From Acetivibrio sp964564015 (GTDB taxonomy: Bacteria; Bacillota; Clostridia; Acetivibrionales; Acetivibrionaceae), in assembly GCA_964564015.1 (NCBI GenBank), contig CAZLZR010000007.1, positions 38,648-102,647 of the forward strand: a stretch of 64,000 bases of DNA, given 5' to 3'. Positions 18,301 to 26,528 of this stretch are shown one piece after another. How positions within the stretch are numbered: position 1 is the stretch's first letter; every line of letters starts with the position of its first letter. The position numbers and the translations under genes were made by a program. Below the pieces are notes generated by a model. The model saw nothing but the letters and a program-made list of their open reading frames with translations, did no database searches and had not been told where the DNA came from.

Positions 18301-19033
18301 CGCAATGAGCAAGGTAGATGAAGTTAAGGCAAGCCTAGATGCAAGTCTTAGTAATTATATTGCAGAGGAACCCAATCCTGAATTAAAAGATGCAAAAGAG
18401 AAAGCAAAGAATATTATTCTAAATGGAGGAACAGATTATGTAAAGAGTATCATAGAGACAATGCAGAACAAAGCAAATGCTTCTCTTGAAGAGGTACAGG
18501 CAAAGTTGCAGAGATTGACCAATAGTATATCAGTTAGTATATCTACGACTATAACAAATAATATTAATAGTATGTTCAACAAATACAAAGAAGAAGCAAT
18601 TAACAGTATTAAAGATTCTATTAGCAGTGGACAGACTGCACTAAAGAAAAGCATAGATGAGGCTTTTGGTAAATTTGGAGGTTCAGGTGGTGGAACTGGT
18701 GCACCTGGAGCAGGAAGTGCTGCGTCATCGATATTCAGCTTTAAATATAGCGACTATTTGAAATTGTTCTTATTTATCGGTTGTTTTGCTAATGGTGACG
18801 GAGTTGTAAAAAGAATGGCAGATGTGGTTCAGGTAAATGTTGCACAGAAGTTGGAACATCCGGTTGGAGATGGCTTCCTTATGTCAGAAGCATACACCTA
18901 TGCCAGAATTAGTGCAGATATTGAGGTCAAGCCATTGTTGATTACAATTCCTTTGATTGCTGAAACTATAAAAAACGATCAAACTGATACCAGTTGGTAT
19001 AAATTCAAGTACAGTGGAATAAGAAGTTATTAA
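15368..19033 (+). CDS. Very large Tad-locus pilin-like protein (DUF5702-like)
   Basis: 1221 aa from ATG 15368 (TTGGGGG site; a TTG at 15356 overlaps that site). The N-terminus has a short basic leader, then KGAISIFLVIILVPML and MVDSSRIKLGKAMAE, i.e. a TadG/TadE-like membrane anchor. The body is largely extracytoplasmic with long predicted coiled-coil stretches (about nt 15900-16950 and 18060-18680, rich in Ala, Glu, Lys and Asn). A Gly-rich patch GGSGGGTGAPGAG follows near nt 18680. The C-terminus is a conserved-looking block (YSDYLKLFLF, ADVVQVN). It may match a family known from clostridial Tad loci as DUF5702; I cannot confirm this without a search. It could be a tip adhesin, tape-measure or scaffold protein; function unknown. 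Confidence 0.72.
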   Translation: MKFFAKTKGAISIFLVIILVPMLTVASIMVDSSRIKLGKAMAESAGDLTLNTALTNYDTILKEVYGLFAMSQNEEDLTANLEAYFKKSIMASNLPEDVAEGYTQNIMNSLKSRFFGDDPEADYSDFMKIDFSNFKAEKIPNSQLSNPSVMKREIVEFMKYRAPISMGMGFLQAIKSFKDIEKKNNVVDKKTKYYDQQSTVMEKCKDLYNKIEKYLKIRQNESDVDVGITNSFLEKLHDLLNNSDSQYKVYNEKLVRNLFDDSLSVQPPKHIISGSDGTYSVVRVIDGGSADTTPGLFDTEVSLRSTFNNRIRELNTKSQLINEMHTNSVDSLYAIQLVRQYNNMRFGEQINDINQSFCKLRNIILDNDPEADIESTPEYEDYVEVMDKAVAIYNKVDRAYDTISYNFSAEANLLSNDLNVFATRIFQDRAALNEAITTLADAIEGAQAVIDAINELESKKADWGTALESSPEGDEFTTSTQAEYDNISELFKVEEVQALKDRLSQIKSVIDEVYPHIDNYKYGSKKLYDIKNLNNMRSAVSVKTSASYPGKTISEPPIIKTDLDGFHVDIFNSNYFVGAFNGRDRENINFRDEPPEFFKYLHANFANSTEDEGKKDELINNTNDMAADASAEVADATSGNSSVSFVFDKVALNLPSGDAGALVPESANASIGSNDSDSLEDDAGKEALSNNSSFITELFSGFGDIISDFGISMRDNLYVTEYGLKMFSHDTFENEIRYNMAEAAQKTDLGQMMSLNAAELTEEQKEKAITMTTVPISAENNAAYGAEVEYIIFGKQNAKDNVTIAYTSIFGIRFVLNSIYAFTDSEIRTTTLTIATPISAATLGVIPVPLIQAVLQIAIALAETTYDLLCLSEGMPVPIYKNKKSWVMSPSGLTDKMAGVAAGLAKNVVDESAVYLQEVLDKTDQELTELGEEGLRKLDESLERAFTSILDNAVGGVVIQATEACRQAVEKANAAGQDAMSKVDEVKASLDASLSNYIAEEPNPELKDAKEKAKNIILNGGTDYVKSIIETMQNKANASLEEVQAKLQRLTNSISVSISTTITNNINSMFNKYKEEAINSIKDSISSGQTALKKSIDEAFGKFGGSGGGTGAPGAGSAASSIFSFKYSDYLKLFLFIGCFANGDGVVKRMADVVQVNVAQKLEHPVGDGFLMSEAYTYARISADIEVKPLLITIPLIAETIKNDQTDTSWYKFKYSGIRSY

Positions 19034-19065
19034 TTCAAAATTTCTATAATAAAGGGAGAGACATT

Positions 19066-19758
19066 ATGAAAAAGAGTATAAGTATAGTAATATTACTAAG
19101 TTTGGTTATATCTCTAACTGCATGCGGTGGAAACAAAAATGAAACAGTCAACACAGAAGCAACTAAAAAACCTGCAGCAACTCAGAAGGCGCAAGAGAAG
19201 GAAACTGAGAAAGAAAATACAACAAATCAGGTTGATGATCCCGACTTGGCATATTTATCGAGAAAATATAATGATCCTGATTATAATACTGATATAAATG
19301 GGCCGAACATTCGTAGTTTTTTTGAGTCATCATCACAGGTTTGGACTAAAGATAGTTGTTACTTTGTTATTTTTGGTATGTATAAGGACTATTGGAAAGA
19401 GTTTGTTAACAGAGATGCAATAAAAACTGTTGAAGATATTGTTCCAAACTTGAAACAACAGATAATACTTTCAAGTCATGCTGAATCTTATACTTCAATA
19501 GATGATGTTGTTGTAACTTCTCAGAAGAGAGTAACAATAAACGGAATTGAAACAAACAGGTTTGAGGGTTATTTTGATTGTGAATCAGATGATGGAACAG
19601 TCAAAAACAGGTATATTGTAGGATATACGTTTTTCTACAATGATGCACCGGTGTACTTGCTTGGGTCTGTAAGTGACAACAAACAGAGACAGGAATATAT
19701 AGACGAAGTGACGAAGACAGTCGATGATATGATAAAGACCTTCAGAGAGGGCAAATAA
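19066..19758 (+). CDS. Lipoprotein in the Tad operon
   Basis: 230 aa. Signal peptide with lipobox LTAC (Cys near residue 20) followed by GGNKNE. A low-complexity Thr/Lys/Glu/Gln linker spans about residues 25-60, then a compact alpha/beta domain. The C-terminal part (PVYLLGSVSDNKQR then a terminal helix) resembles PsbP/Mog1-like lipoproteins, though I do not firmly recognise the family. It sits inside the operon, 32 bp after the large pilin-like gene and 29 bp before the second pseudopilin. In other tad loci lipoproteins such as TadD act in pilus assembly, but no TPR is seen here. Confidence 0.75.
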   Translation: MKKSISIVILLSLVISLTACGGNKNETVNTEATKKPAATQKAQEKETEKENTTNQVDDPDLAYLSRKYNDPDYNTDINGPNIRSFFESSSQVWTKDSCYFVIFGMYKDYWKEFVNRDAIKTVEDIVPNLKQQIILSSHAESYTSIDDVVVTSQKRVTINGIETNRFEGYFDCESDDGTVKNRYIVGYTFFYNDAPVYLLGSVSDNKQRQEYIDEVTKTVDDMIKTFREGK

Positions 19759-19787
19759 AATCCTGACTGTATGAAAAGAGGTAAAAA

Positions 19788-20570
19788 ATGAAGCTGGAAA
19801 ACCAAAGAGGATCGATAACTGTAGAAGCAACAATATCTTTGACTGTGTTTATGTTTCTAATAATCACGATACTTTCGTTGATTAATGTTTGCCGTGCGCA
19901 GGCTAAGATTGCGATTGCTATTGATTCCACTGCAAAGGAAATATCCCAATACAGTTATTTCTATGGGCTTACCGGCCTGCACGAGAGGCATAGGGCATTG
20001 GCAGGTTTTGCGGATGAAACTGCCGATAATATCAATAATATTGTGTCTAGTACCAATGATTTATACAACTCCATTCAGAGTATTGCAGAAACTGGCATGA
20101 GCACTGACATAAATGATACTGACAGTGTTCTTGCCAGTTGGGAAGCGATAAAGGAAGAAGCACTAAATGGTGAGAGCAGCGTAGCAAATTTGGAACAAAT
20201 GGTAGGAGACATATGCAGTGATCCTAAAAATATGATTCTTGGAATTGGAGCCATATTTGCTACGGAAGGAATTAATGAAATTACATCAAGGTATATTGCA
20301 GCCCCTATAGCAAAGGTGTTATGTAAAAAGCATTTTACTGATGCACAGTTTGATGATCCTGACGCATATTTAAAATCTCTTGGAGTGGTTGATGGACTGG
20401 ATGGCATAGACTTTACAAATTCAAAACTATTCCCGGATGGCGAAAATACCATTGAAATTGTCGCTGTGTACAAAGTAAAAGTAATTCAGTTATTTCCGAT
20501 TGAAAACGAATTTGTTTTTTATCAGACGGCAGAAACAAAAGGTTGGTTACTCGGAGAAGACAGTGAATAA
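19788..20570 (+). CDS. Second TadE-like pseudopilin
   Basis: 260 aa. The N-terminus reads NQRGSITVEATISLTVFMFL: GSITVEA is a near-canonical TadE/F start with Glu five residues past Gly, followed by one membrane helix to about residue 38. The remaining ~220 residues are extracytoplasmic, helical in the first half and beta-rich at the end. ATG 19788 has GAGGT. With the gene at 14671 it gives two minor pseudopilins, matching the usual TadE/TadF pairing. Confidence 0.82.
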   Translation: MKLENQRGSITVEATISLTVFMFLIITILSLINVCRAQAKIAIAIDSTAKEISQYSYFYGLTGLHERHRALAGFADETADNINNIVSSTNDLYNSIQSIAETGMSTDINDTDSVLASWEAIKEEALNGESSVANLEQMVGDICSDPKNMILGIGAIFATEGINEITSRYIAAPIAKVLCKKHFTDAQFDDPDAYLKSLGVVDGLDGIDFTNSKLFPDGENTIEIVAVYKVKVIQLFPIENEFVFYQTAETKGWLLGEDSE

Positions 20571-20628
20571 TATAAATTGTTTTCGATTACGAAAAGATAT
20601 TAACCAATTTACTTAAGGAGAAATATAA

Positions 20629-21297
20629 ATGTGGGCAGCAATCGCAGTACCTATGACCATAATATTGATAGCTTTGGCAAACTGTTATTTACAAAAGGAT
20701 AGCATTTTCAGCCGACAGACGCTAAAGGACAGGATAGCGGCTTTTATTCCTGCAAAACCTTTATATATTGCATTTTTAGCTATTGTTTTCATAATGGGTA
20801 TAACATCCTTTGGTGCACAATATCACTTTTTTTCAAGCTATGTAAAGGCTGCAAAACTGACAACTCTGTTGATGCTGCTTGCACCTGCTGCCTACATAGA
20901 TTTTAAAAGCAAGAAAATACCCAATGAACTTATACTGTTTGGTTTGTGTACAAGAGTTGTGTTCTATGTTATTGAGATGTTTACAAATAACAGAACAATA
21001 CTGAATATCTTTGCTTCAGATATAAAGGGCGTTCTTTTAGGCGGTGGAGTATTTCTTCTGGCCGCGTTAATTGTAAGAAACAGCATTGGTATGGGAGATG
21101 TAAAGATGTATGCCTTAATAGGATTGTTTTGTGGCTATACAGGTACACTTGCATCAATGTTGTTCAGCTTGTTTGTTTGCTTTATAGCGTCGGTAGGATT
21201 GCTTATTTTAAGGAAAAAGGGCAGAAAAGACACTTTACCTCTTGCACCCTTCGTATTTATAGGAACTTATCTGGTTATAGTTCTTGGTAGCTATTAA
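20629..21297 (+). CDS. tadV: TadV/CpaA-type prepilin peptidase
   Basis: A24-family aspartic prepilin peptidase, 222 aa, with about six membrane helices. The catalytic aspartates are D91 in YIDFKSKKIPN and D157 in GMGDVKMYALIG. It lacks the N-terminal methyltransferase/zinc domain of PilD, as expected for TadV. It would process the Flp pilin and TadE-like proteins of this operon. Start ATG 20629 with AAGGAG. It is the last gene before a palindromic repeat and a 254-bp gap. Confidence 0.92.
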   Translation: MWAAIAVPMTIILIALANCYLQKDSIFSRQTLKDRIAAFIPAKPLYIAFLAIVFIMGITSFGAQYHFFSSYVKAAKLTTLLMLLAPAAYIDFKSKKIPNELILFGLCTRVVFYVIEMFTNNRTILNIFASDIKGVLLGGGVFLLAALIVRNSIGMGDVKMYALIGLFCGYTGTLASMLFSLFVCFIASVGLLILRKKGRKDTLPLAPFVFIGTYLVIVLGSY

Positions 21298-21300
21298 CCA

Positions 21301-21353
21301 AGTGTTTCTGAACATAATTCATTTCTAGAAATGAATTATGTTCAAAATGCACA
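21301..21353. repeat. Palindromic intergenic repeat, family 1, copy 1
   Basis: It begins 4 bp after the tadV stop. Arms run AGTGTTTCTGAACATAATTC and inward to a TTTCTAGAAA centre, ending ATGTTCAAAATGCAC. It shares the AGTG...AACAT / ATGTT...GCAC frame with copies at 36667 and 61999, but has diverged and become a more perfect hairpin. Confidence 0.6.
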
Positions 21354-21551
21354 TCCTATGATTTTTGTTAATCAGCACTAGTATATATTTGACTTAACAC
21401 AAGGATTTGATAAGCTGATTTAAGGAATATGAGAAGCACCGGACAAAAAGTCCTGTATGATCAATGATGAACCAGGTTTTCTTTTCCCCTTAGAATCTAA
21501 GCAATAATTTGGGGATTTTGTAAAATAAACATATTTAATGAGGTGTTCTGG

Positions 21552-22844
21552 ATGAACAACAAAGTACTGGCGATAATTCTTGTAGTCTTTCTTTTTGGTG
21601 CTGCATGGTATACTGTAGCTCAAAAGTCTGCATATTTACCGCAGGAGTATGGTGACAGTATTACCCAGGCAAGGGATAATGCGAAAAAGGGTATGTACAA
21701 AAAGGCTATAGCGAATTATAAAGAGGCGTTGAGTGTTAAAAGTGATGACATTAATATTCAACTTGAGCTTGCTAATGTCTATTTAACCTCCGGAGATGAC
21801 AGAGGTTTTGTCAGATACTGTAACAATTTAACAAAGTCTTTCCCCAAAAACGAAGAGCCTTATAATGCTCTGGCAGAGTATTACAATAAAGCTTCGGAAT
21901 ATGTTGATTGCTATAAAGTAATTAATAATGCAAAAAGAAGAAAGATTTCATCGGAAACCTTAAGCAATATAGAGAAGGAAATAAAGTATAAATACGAAAC
22001 CATGCATAAAACCTTTAGTGATGTTAAAGTGTTCAATGAGGGAATGTGTCCTGTTAAGATAAAAGAAAAATGGGGATTTGTCAATGAGGCTGGAAGTGTT
22101 GCAATAAGCTCTTATTATCAGGATGCAGGTGTTTTTACTGGAGGAATTGCAGCTGTAAAGACAGAAAAGGAGACGTTTTTTATTAACACCAAAGGTGAAA
22201 GAGAAATGGTTCCGGAAGAGAACTTTGATACTTTAGGAAGTTTCAGAGAAGTGGCGGCTGCTTCACAGAATGGAAAATACTTCTATGTGGATAAGGATTT
22301 TAATAAAAAGTTTGGTGACTATGATTTTGCAAGCAATTTCAGCAATAAAGTTGCAGCTGTTAAAAAATTTGATAAGTGGGCGCTAATTGATATTACGGGA
22401 AAAGAATTAACCGGATATAATTATGAAGACATAAAACTTGACGAAAAGGGCAATTGCTTTAGAAACGGTGTGGCTTTTGTCAAGGAAAATGGTAAGTATT
22501 ATATGGTAGACAGCACCGGAACCAAGATAACTGATTCTGCTTATGATGATGTATGTCCATTTTCATCATCTGAACCCACAGCAGTAAAAATAGGCAATTT
22601 GTGGGGGTTTGTTGATAACACAGGTAACGTTGTTATTAAACCTCACTATGAGGGTGCAAAATCCTTTAATAATGGACTTGCAGCTGTAAAAACAGGCGAT
22701 CTATGGGGTTATATAACTATTGATGATAACATTGTAATTCCTGCGAAGTATGAAGATGCAATCGGCTTTTCAGATAAGGGTGCCGCATGTGTGAAGGTAA
22801 ATGATGTTTGGGTGGTTATCAAATTGTGTGAATACATGAGCTAA
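21552..22844 (+). CDS. Membrane-anchored TPR and WG-repeat protein
   Basis: 430 aa from ATG 21552 (GAGGTG site; GTG 21543 overlaps it). The N-terminal membrane helix (about 3-22) probably leaves the body outside the cytoplasm. Residues about 35-150 form TPR-like helices (AKKGMYKKAIANYKEAL). Residues about 160-425 are WG beta-repeats (WGFVNEAGSVAISSYY, WALIDITGKELTGY, WGFVDNTGNVVIKPHY, WGYITIDDNIVIPAKY). WG repeats are common in clostridial surface proteins of unknown function. It is the first gene of a three-gene tail operon with an FHA protein and a PP2C, so it may be an assembly or sensor factor for the pilus; inference. Confidence 0.82.
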   Translation: MNNKVLAIILVVFLFGAAWYTVAQKSAYLPQEYGDSITQARDNAKKGMYKKAIANYKEALSVKSDDINIQLELANVYLTSGDDRGFVRYCNNLTKSFPKNEEPYNALAEYYNKASEYVDCYKVINNAKRRKISSETLSNIEKEIKYKYETMHKTFSDVKVFNEGMCPVKIKEKWGFVNEAGSVAISSYYQDAGVFTGGIAAVKTEKETFFINTKGEREMVPEENFDTLGSFREVAAASQNGKYFYVDKDFNKKFGDYDFASNFSNKVAAVKKFDKWALIDITGKELTGYNYEDIKLDEKGNCFRNGVAFVKENGKYYMVDSTGTKITDSAYDDVCPFSSSEPTAVKIGNLWGFVDNTGNVVIKPHYEGAKSFNNGLAAVKTGDLWGYITIDDNIVIPAKYEDAIGFSDKGAACVKVNDVWVVIKLCEYMS

Positions 22845-22859
22845 TGATGGAGGATATTT

Positions 22860-24323
22860 ATGGAAAATAATAATTTTGCTTATGAAAATCAGGGTACAAT
22901 AAGCTTCTTAGTGTATAATTTAAGCGACGATGATGTGATCGATACAATAACATCCGGGATGCTTCTGAACAATAGGATTGATGCATTGATTCCATATACT
23001 TTTTCTCAACTTAACACAAAAAGAAGTTTCAAATATAATGTGACATCAAAAGTAACCTTAAAGAACTATTTTACAGGTACCGTAAATAAAAAAATGCTTG
23101 TTGGAGTTCTCAAGGGGATAACCAATGCTATAATGGAATCGGAAGAATATCTAATTAGTGCGGATAAATTTGTTTTTGATCCTGAATTAATATTTGTTGA
23201 TGTCTCAAATTATACTTCTTTTCTGGTGTGTTTACCTTTAGAAAACCGTAATTCTGATATTGTATCGGTGGGAGAGTTTATAAAAAGTATAATGTACAGT
23301 GTTAAGTTTGATCAATCTGAAGATTGTGATTATGTAGCTCAAATAATCAGCTTTTTGAATGGTGCAACATTTTCAATTTCGAATTTTAATAAATTGCTAA
23401 ATGACCTTACGGCACATGATAGCAAACAGGTTGTTATGAAACAACCGCCAATAATTCCAAATATTGAACCGGCGGATCAAAATCAGGGGTTAAACATGCC
23501 GCAGCCTTCAATTGCCAAAATAGAGCAGGTTCAAAAAAACAACTCTACTCACAAGCTAGAACCAAAGAAGGAGCCGATGCAACCACCAAAGCCGGCAATT
23601 GAAAAACAGGTAAAACAGGAACAGAAACCTCCGATGCCTAAATCCAATATGGGATTTGAGGTACCCGGTATGCAAGGCAAAGTATTTGCTGATGAGCAAA
23701 AAGCCGATAATGCTAAAAAGAAGGATAAGAAAGGTGGATTTTTCTCGTCAATATTTGGTGGAGATAAGAAAAACGAGGAGAAAAATGATGGAGATGTTAA
23801 TACCAATCCAAGTCCCAAAAATCCACCCCCCCAAAATCCAATCTTTAACAACCAGAATAGTAGAGTAGAAATTACGCCTGTCAAGATTTCTGAAAACCAG
23901 GAAAAACCTCAGGGTATTCATCAGGTATTAATACCTTTGGAGGAAAGTGAATACGAAAGAACTACTATTCTAAATCCACAGGCACCTATCAGTCCTGATA
24001 ATGCGGCTATTGTGAAGAATCAGAATGTGTTACCTTACCTGGTAAGAAAGAAGACGGATGAGAAAATCGTTATTAACAAAGCCTTTTTCAAGATGGGCAA
24101 GGAACCGGATTATGTAGATTATTTGTGCGATAATAATCCTGCTGTCAGTCGTAGTCATGCAGATATTATTACTAGAAACAATGAATATTTTATAAGAGAC
24201 AATAATTCTACAAATGGAACTTTCGTAAATAAGGTAAGAATTGTTGGCAATCAGGAAGTTAAAATAAAGCACGAAGATGTAATAACACTTGCAGATGAAG
24301 TTTTTGAGTTCAGAATATATTAA
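22860..24323 (+). CDS. FHA-domain protein with N-terminal DUF6382-like domain
   Basis: 487-aa cytoplasmic protein. Residues about 8-190 form an alpha/beta domain resembling DUF6382, which often precedes FHA domains in Firmicutes. Its layout (a helix pair, then LISADKFVFDPELIFVDV) recalls a degenerate kinase C-lobe, but that is speculation. Residues about 195-375 are a disordered Pro/Lys/Gln-rich linker with candidate phospho-threonine segments (ERTTILNPQAP). The FHA domain spans about 405-487: FKMGKEPDYVDY, SRSHADI, NSTNGTFVNKVRI. FHA binds phosphothreonine, so it likely reads the kinase encoded at 7946 and is reset by the downstream PP2C. Start ATG 22860 with GGAGG, 15 bp after the WG gene. 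Confidence 0.88.
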   Translation: MENNNFAYENQGTISFLVYNLSDDDVIDTITSGMLLNNRIDALIPYTFSQLNTKRSFKYNVTSKVTLKNYFTGTVNKKMLVGVLKGITNAIMESEEYLISADKFVFDPELIFVDVSNYTSFLVCLPLENRNSDIVSVGEFIKSIMYSVKFDQSEDCDYVAQIISFLNGATFSISNFNKLLNDLTAHDSKQVVMKQPPIIPNIEPADQNQGLNMPQPSIAKIEQVQKNNSTHKLEPKKEPMQPPKPAIEKQVKQEQKPPMPKSNMGFEVPGMQGKVFADEQKADNAKKKDKKGGFFSSIFGGDKKNEEKNDGDVNTNPSPKNPPPQNPIFNNQNSRVEITPVKISENQEKPQGIHQVLIPLEESEYERTTILNPQAPISPDNAAIVKNQNVLPYLVRKKTDEKIVINKAFFKMGKEPDYVDYLCDNNPAVSRSHADIITRNNEYFIRDNNSTNGTFVNKVRIVGNQEVKIKHEDVITLADEVFEFRIY

Positions 24324-24387
24324 GCATATGAGTGAAATAGCCGTAGAAAGCTTATTTCGCCATTGCCAAGTTTGGTAGGTATAAGGA

Positions 24388-25155
24388 ATGAAGTTGATAA
24401 CAGTTGCAGTTTCCGATATAGGTATATCAAGAAAGGTTAATCAGGACTCAGTGTACTCTAATGCCAGAATGATTAAGAATACAGAGGTGGCATTTTCTGT
24501 CGTGTGTGATGGAATGGGTGGGTTATCCGAGGGTGAGGTGGCAAGCGCATCCGTTGTTAATGCCTTTTCTACTTGGTTCAATACTGTGTTTCCTCAAATT
24601 TGTGAAGATGAGATTGACTTTGAAGAATTAAAACTCCAATGGAGTAAAATTGTATATGAACAGAATAAATACCTTATGGATTATGGAGTGTCTAAAAATA
24701 TAAGGCTGGGAACAACCTTGACCGCATTACTGATAGTTGACGGAAAGTATTATGGTGTTCATGTAGGCGATTCCAGAATTTACGAAATATCTGACAGGGT
24801 ATATCAGATAACAAATGATCATACACTTGTTGCAAGGGACGTCAGGCTGGGTAATCTTACACCGGAACAAGCCCGAAAAGATCCTAGGCAAAATATTCTT
24901 TTGCAGTGTATAGGTGCGTCTGATGCTGTTGAACCGGATTTTTTATACGGAAATGCGGAGAAAGACACAGTATATTTGCTTTGTTCTGATGGCTTCAGAC
25001 ATGTTATTTCAGACGATGAGATTTATTCAAACTTGAATTGTTTCCAATTGGTAAGTGAGGATGAGATGATTAAGAAAGCCAATTACCTTATAGATCTTAA
25101 TAAATCAAGAATGGAAAAAGACAATATATCGGCAATATTGATAAGAACCTTTTAG
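24388..25155 (+). CDS. PP2C-type Ser/Thr protein phosphatase
   Basis: 255-aa metal-dependent phosphatase, soluble. Metal-binding motifs are in place: VNQDSV, VCDGMGGLSEGEVAS, GTTLTALLI, HVGDSRIYEI, LTNDHT-type (QITNDHTLV), LLCSDGF and DNISAILI. It would dephosphorylate targets of the PknB-like kinase. The FHA protein gene 64 bp upstream completes a kinase/reader/phosphatase set. Start ATG 24388 with GGTAGGT. It closes the block; the next gene is 237 bp away and unrelated. Confidence 0.94.
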   Translation: MKLITVAVSDIGISRKVNQDSVYSNARMIKNTEVAFSVVCDGMGGLSEGEVASASVVNAFSTWFNTVFPQICEDEIDFEELKLQWSKIVYEQNKYLMDYGVSKNIRLGTTLTALLIVDGKYYGVHVGDSRIYEISDRVYQITNDHTLVARDVRLGNLTPEQARKDPRQNILLQCIGASDAVEPDFLYGNAEKDTVYLLCSDGFRHVISDDEIYSNLNCFQLVSEDEMIKKANYLIDLNKSRMEKDNISAILIRTF

Positions 25156-25392
25156 AGTCGCATACTTTTTGCTAAATCAGGCAGCGAATTAATAAACTTT
25201 GCCCATTTCTCTTAATCTCAGAGTCTTTCTTTTCAATTGTTCTTCTTGCCTTATGCCTGAATCTGTGTTAATTTGTATATGTTTCTAACAAATTAAGAAT
25301 ACAATAGATTACCAATTGTGATAAAATACAATTATGTCTATTATGGATGTTGTTTTGCTGTAATAATAACAGATTAAGTGAGGCTCAAATAT

Positions 25393-26451
25393 ATGAAGCG
25401 TAATACCGGATTGGATCTGATTAGAACCTTTGCAATACTTTTTGTAGTTGGAGTACATTTTTTCTATCATACGAATTTTTACAAAGTACCTGTATCAGGT
25501 AAGAATATGATTGTTCAGGTAGCTCTAAGATGGTTCTTTACAATGTGTGTTCCTTTATTTATAATGCTTACCGGGTATTTGCAAACAGAGAAGAAGCCTG
25601 AGAAAAAGTATTTTAAAAAGCTTATACCTATTTTAGGCGTATATGTATTCTATTCGGTATTGTCAATACTGATGAGGGTAATATATCTTAAGGAAGACAA
25701 AAGTATCTTGATGTGGATTGGAGAAATTCTGATTTTTGGTGCAGATAAATATTCATGGTATATCAACATGTATATAGGTCTGTTTTTGTTAACACCGTTT
25801 TTAAACATGATCCACAAAAATTTAAACAGCAAAAGAGACTATAAGATATTTTTGCTAATTCTGATCCTCCTGACGGGAGTACCTGGACTGTTTAATCCTT
25901 TGGGCGCTCAAAGCAAGATATTTGATTATATGGCATTATCTGATTGGTGGACGAAGCTTTATCCCGTTACTTATTTCTTTATAGGTGCGTACATTAGAAA
26001 ATATCCTGTTAAACTTAATAAAAAAATTGCTATACTGTCTCTTGCTTTGGTGGTATCGGCAGAAACTGCCATAACCTTGTTTTGTTCATGGAATAAGCTG
26101 TTTGTAGCTGTAATAGGTGACTATGGTTCAATTCTTATTTTGGCTGAAGCTGTACTGTTTTTTATAATCTTTTATGATGTTAAAATTGAAAATAAGTATT
26201 TGAGAGGTATTCTTAGTACAATATCCGCGTTGTCATTGGATATATACCTGTGTTCGTATATAAGCGACAAACTGGTTTATACTTATGTTATGAAAAATAT
26301 TTTTATAAGCCAGCAGCAAATAATGTTCTATGGTGTGCTTATTGTTATGGCATCATTTTCGATGGCCTTTATTGTTGCGTATCTCAGATATAGGGCAGTA
26401 AGGCTTAAGGCTTTACAAAACATTAAAGTTATTAGATCTGTTTTTCTGTAG
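25393..26451 (+). CDS. Acyltransferase 3 family membrane protein
   Basis: 352 aa from ATG 25393 (AGTGAGG site). OafA/YrhL-type membrane O-acyltransferase with about ten helices. The N-terminal signature GLDLIRTFAILFVVGVHF contains the conserved Arg and the His of the active-site pair. Family members acetylate or otherwise acylate cell-surface polysaccharide, peptidoglycan or small molecules. The substrate cannot be told here. It stands alone: a 237-bp gap upstream and a convergent esterase downstream. Confidence 0.87.
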   Translation: MKRNTGLDLIRTFAILFVVGVHFFYHTNFYKVPVSGKNMIVQVALRWFFTMCVPLFIMLTGYLQTEKKPEKKYFKKLIPILGVYVFYSVLSILMRVIYLKEDKSILMWIGEILIFGADKYSWYINMYIGLFLLTPFLNMIHKNLNSKRDYKIFLLILILLTGVPGLFNPLGAQSKIFDYMALSDWWTKLYPVTYFFIGAYIRKYPVKLNKKIAILSLALVVSAETAITLFCSWNKLFVAVIGDYGSILILAEAVLFFIIFYDVKIENKYLRGILSTISALSLDIYLCSYISDKLVYTYVMKNIFISQQQIMFYGVLIVMASFSMAFIVAYLRYRAVRLKALQNIKVIRSVFL

Positions 26452-26484
26452 TTTTTGTAGACTTTTAAAGGGATGAGAATGGAT

Positions 26485-26522
26485 AAAAAGATCAAGGAGC
26501 AATTAGCGCCTTGATCTTTTTT
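26485..26522. terminator. Bidirectional terminator between convergent genes
   Basis: AAAAAGATCAAGG (26485-26497) pairs with CCTTGATCTTTTT (26509-26521) around an 11-nt loop. A/T runs on both sides serve the acyltransferase (+) and the carboxylesterase (-). Confidence 0.88.
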
Positions 26523-26528
26523 GAATAT

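Noticed and set aside
21353..21551. c-di-GMP riboswitch before the WG-repeat gene
   Set aside because: The conserved GEMM core was not found; the small GGACaaaaaGTCC hairpin is insufficient.
5187..25155. Kinase/FHA/PP2C set as part of a type VI or type VII secretion system
   Set aside because: No sheath, tube, VgrG, ClpV, EccC or WXG100 genes are present; all structural genes belong to a Tad pilus.
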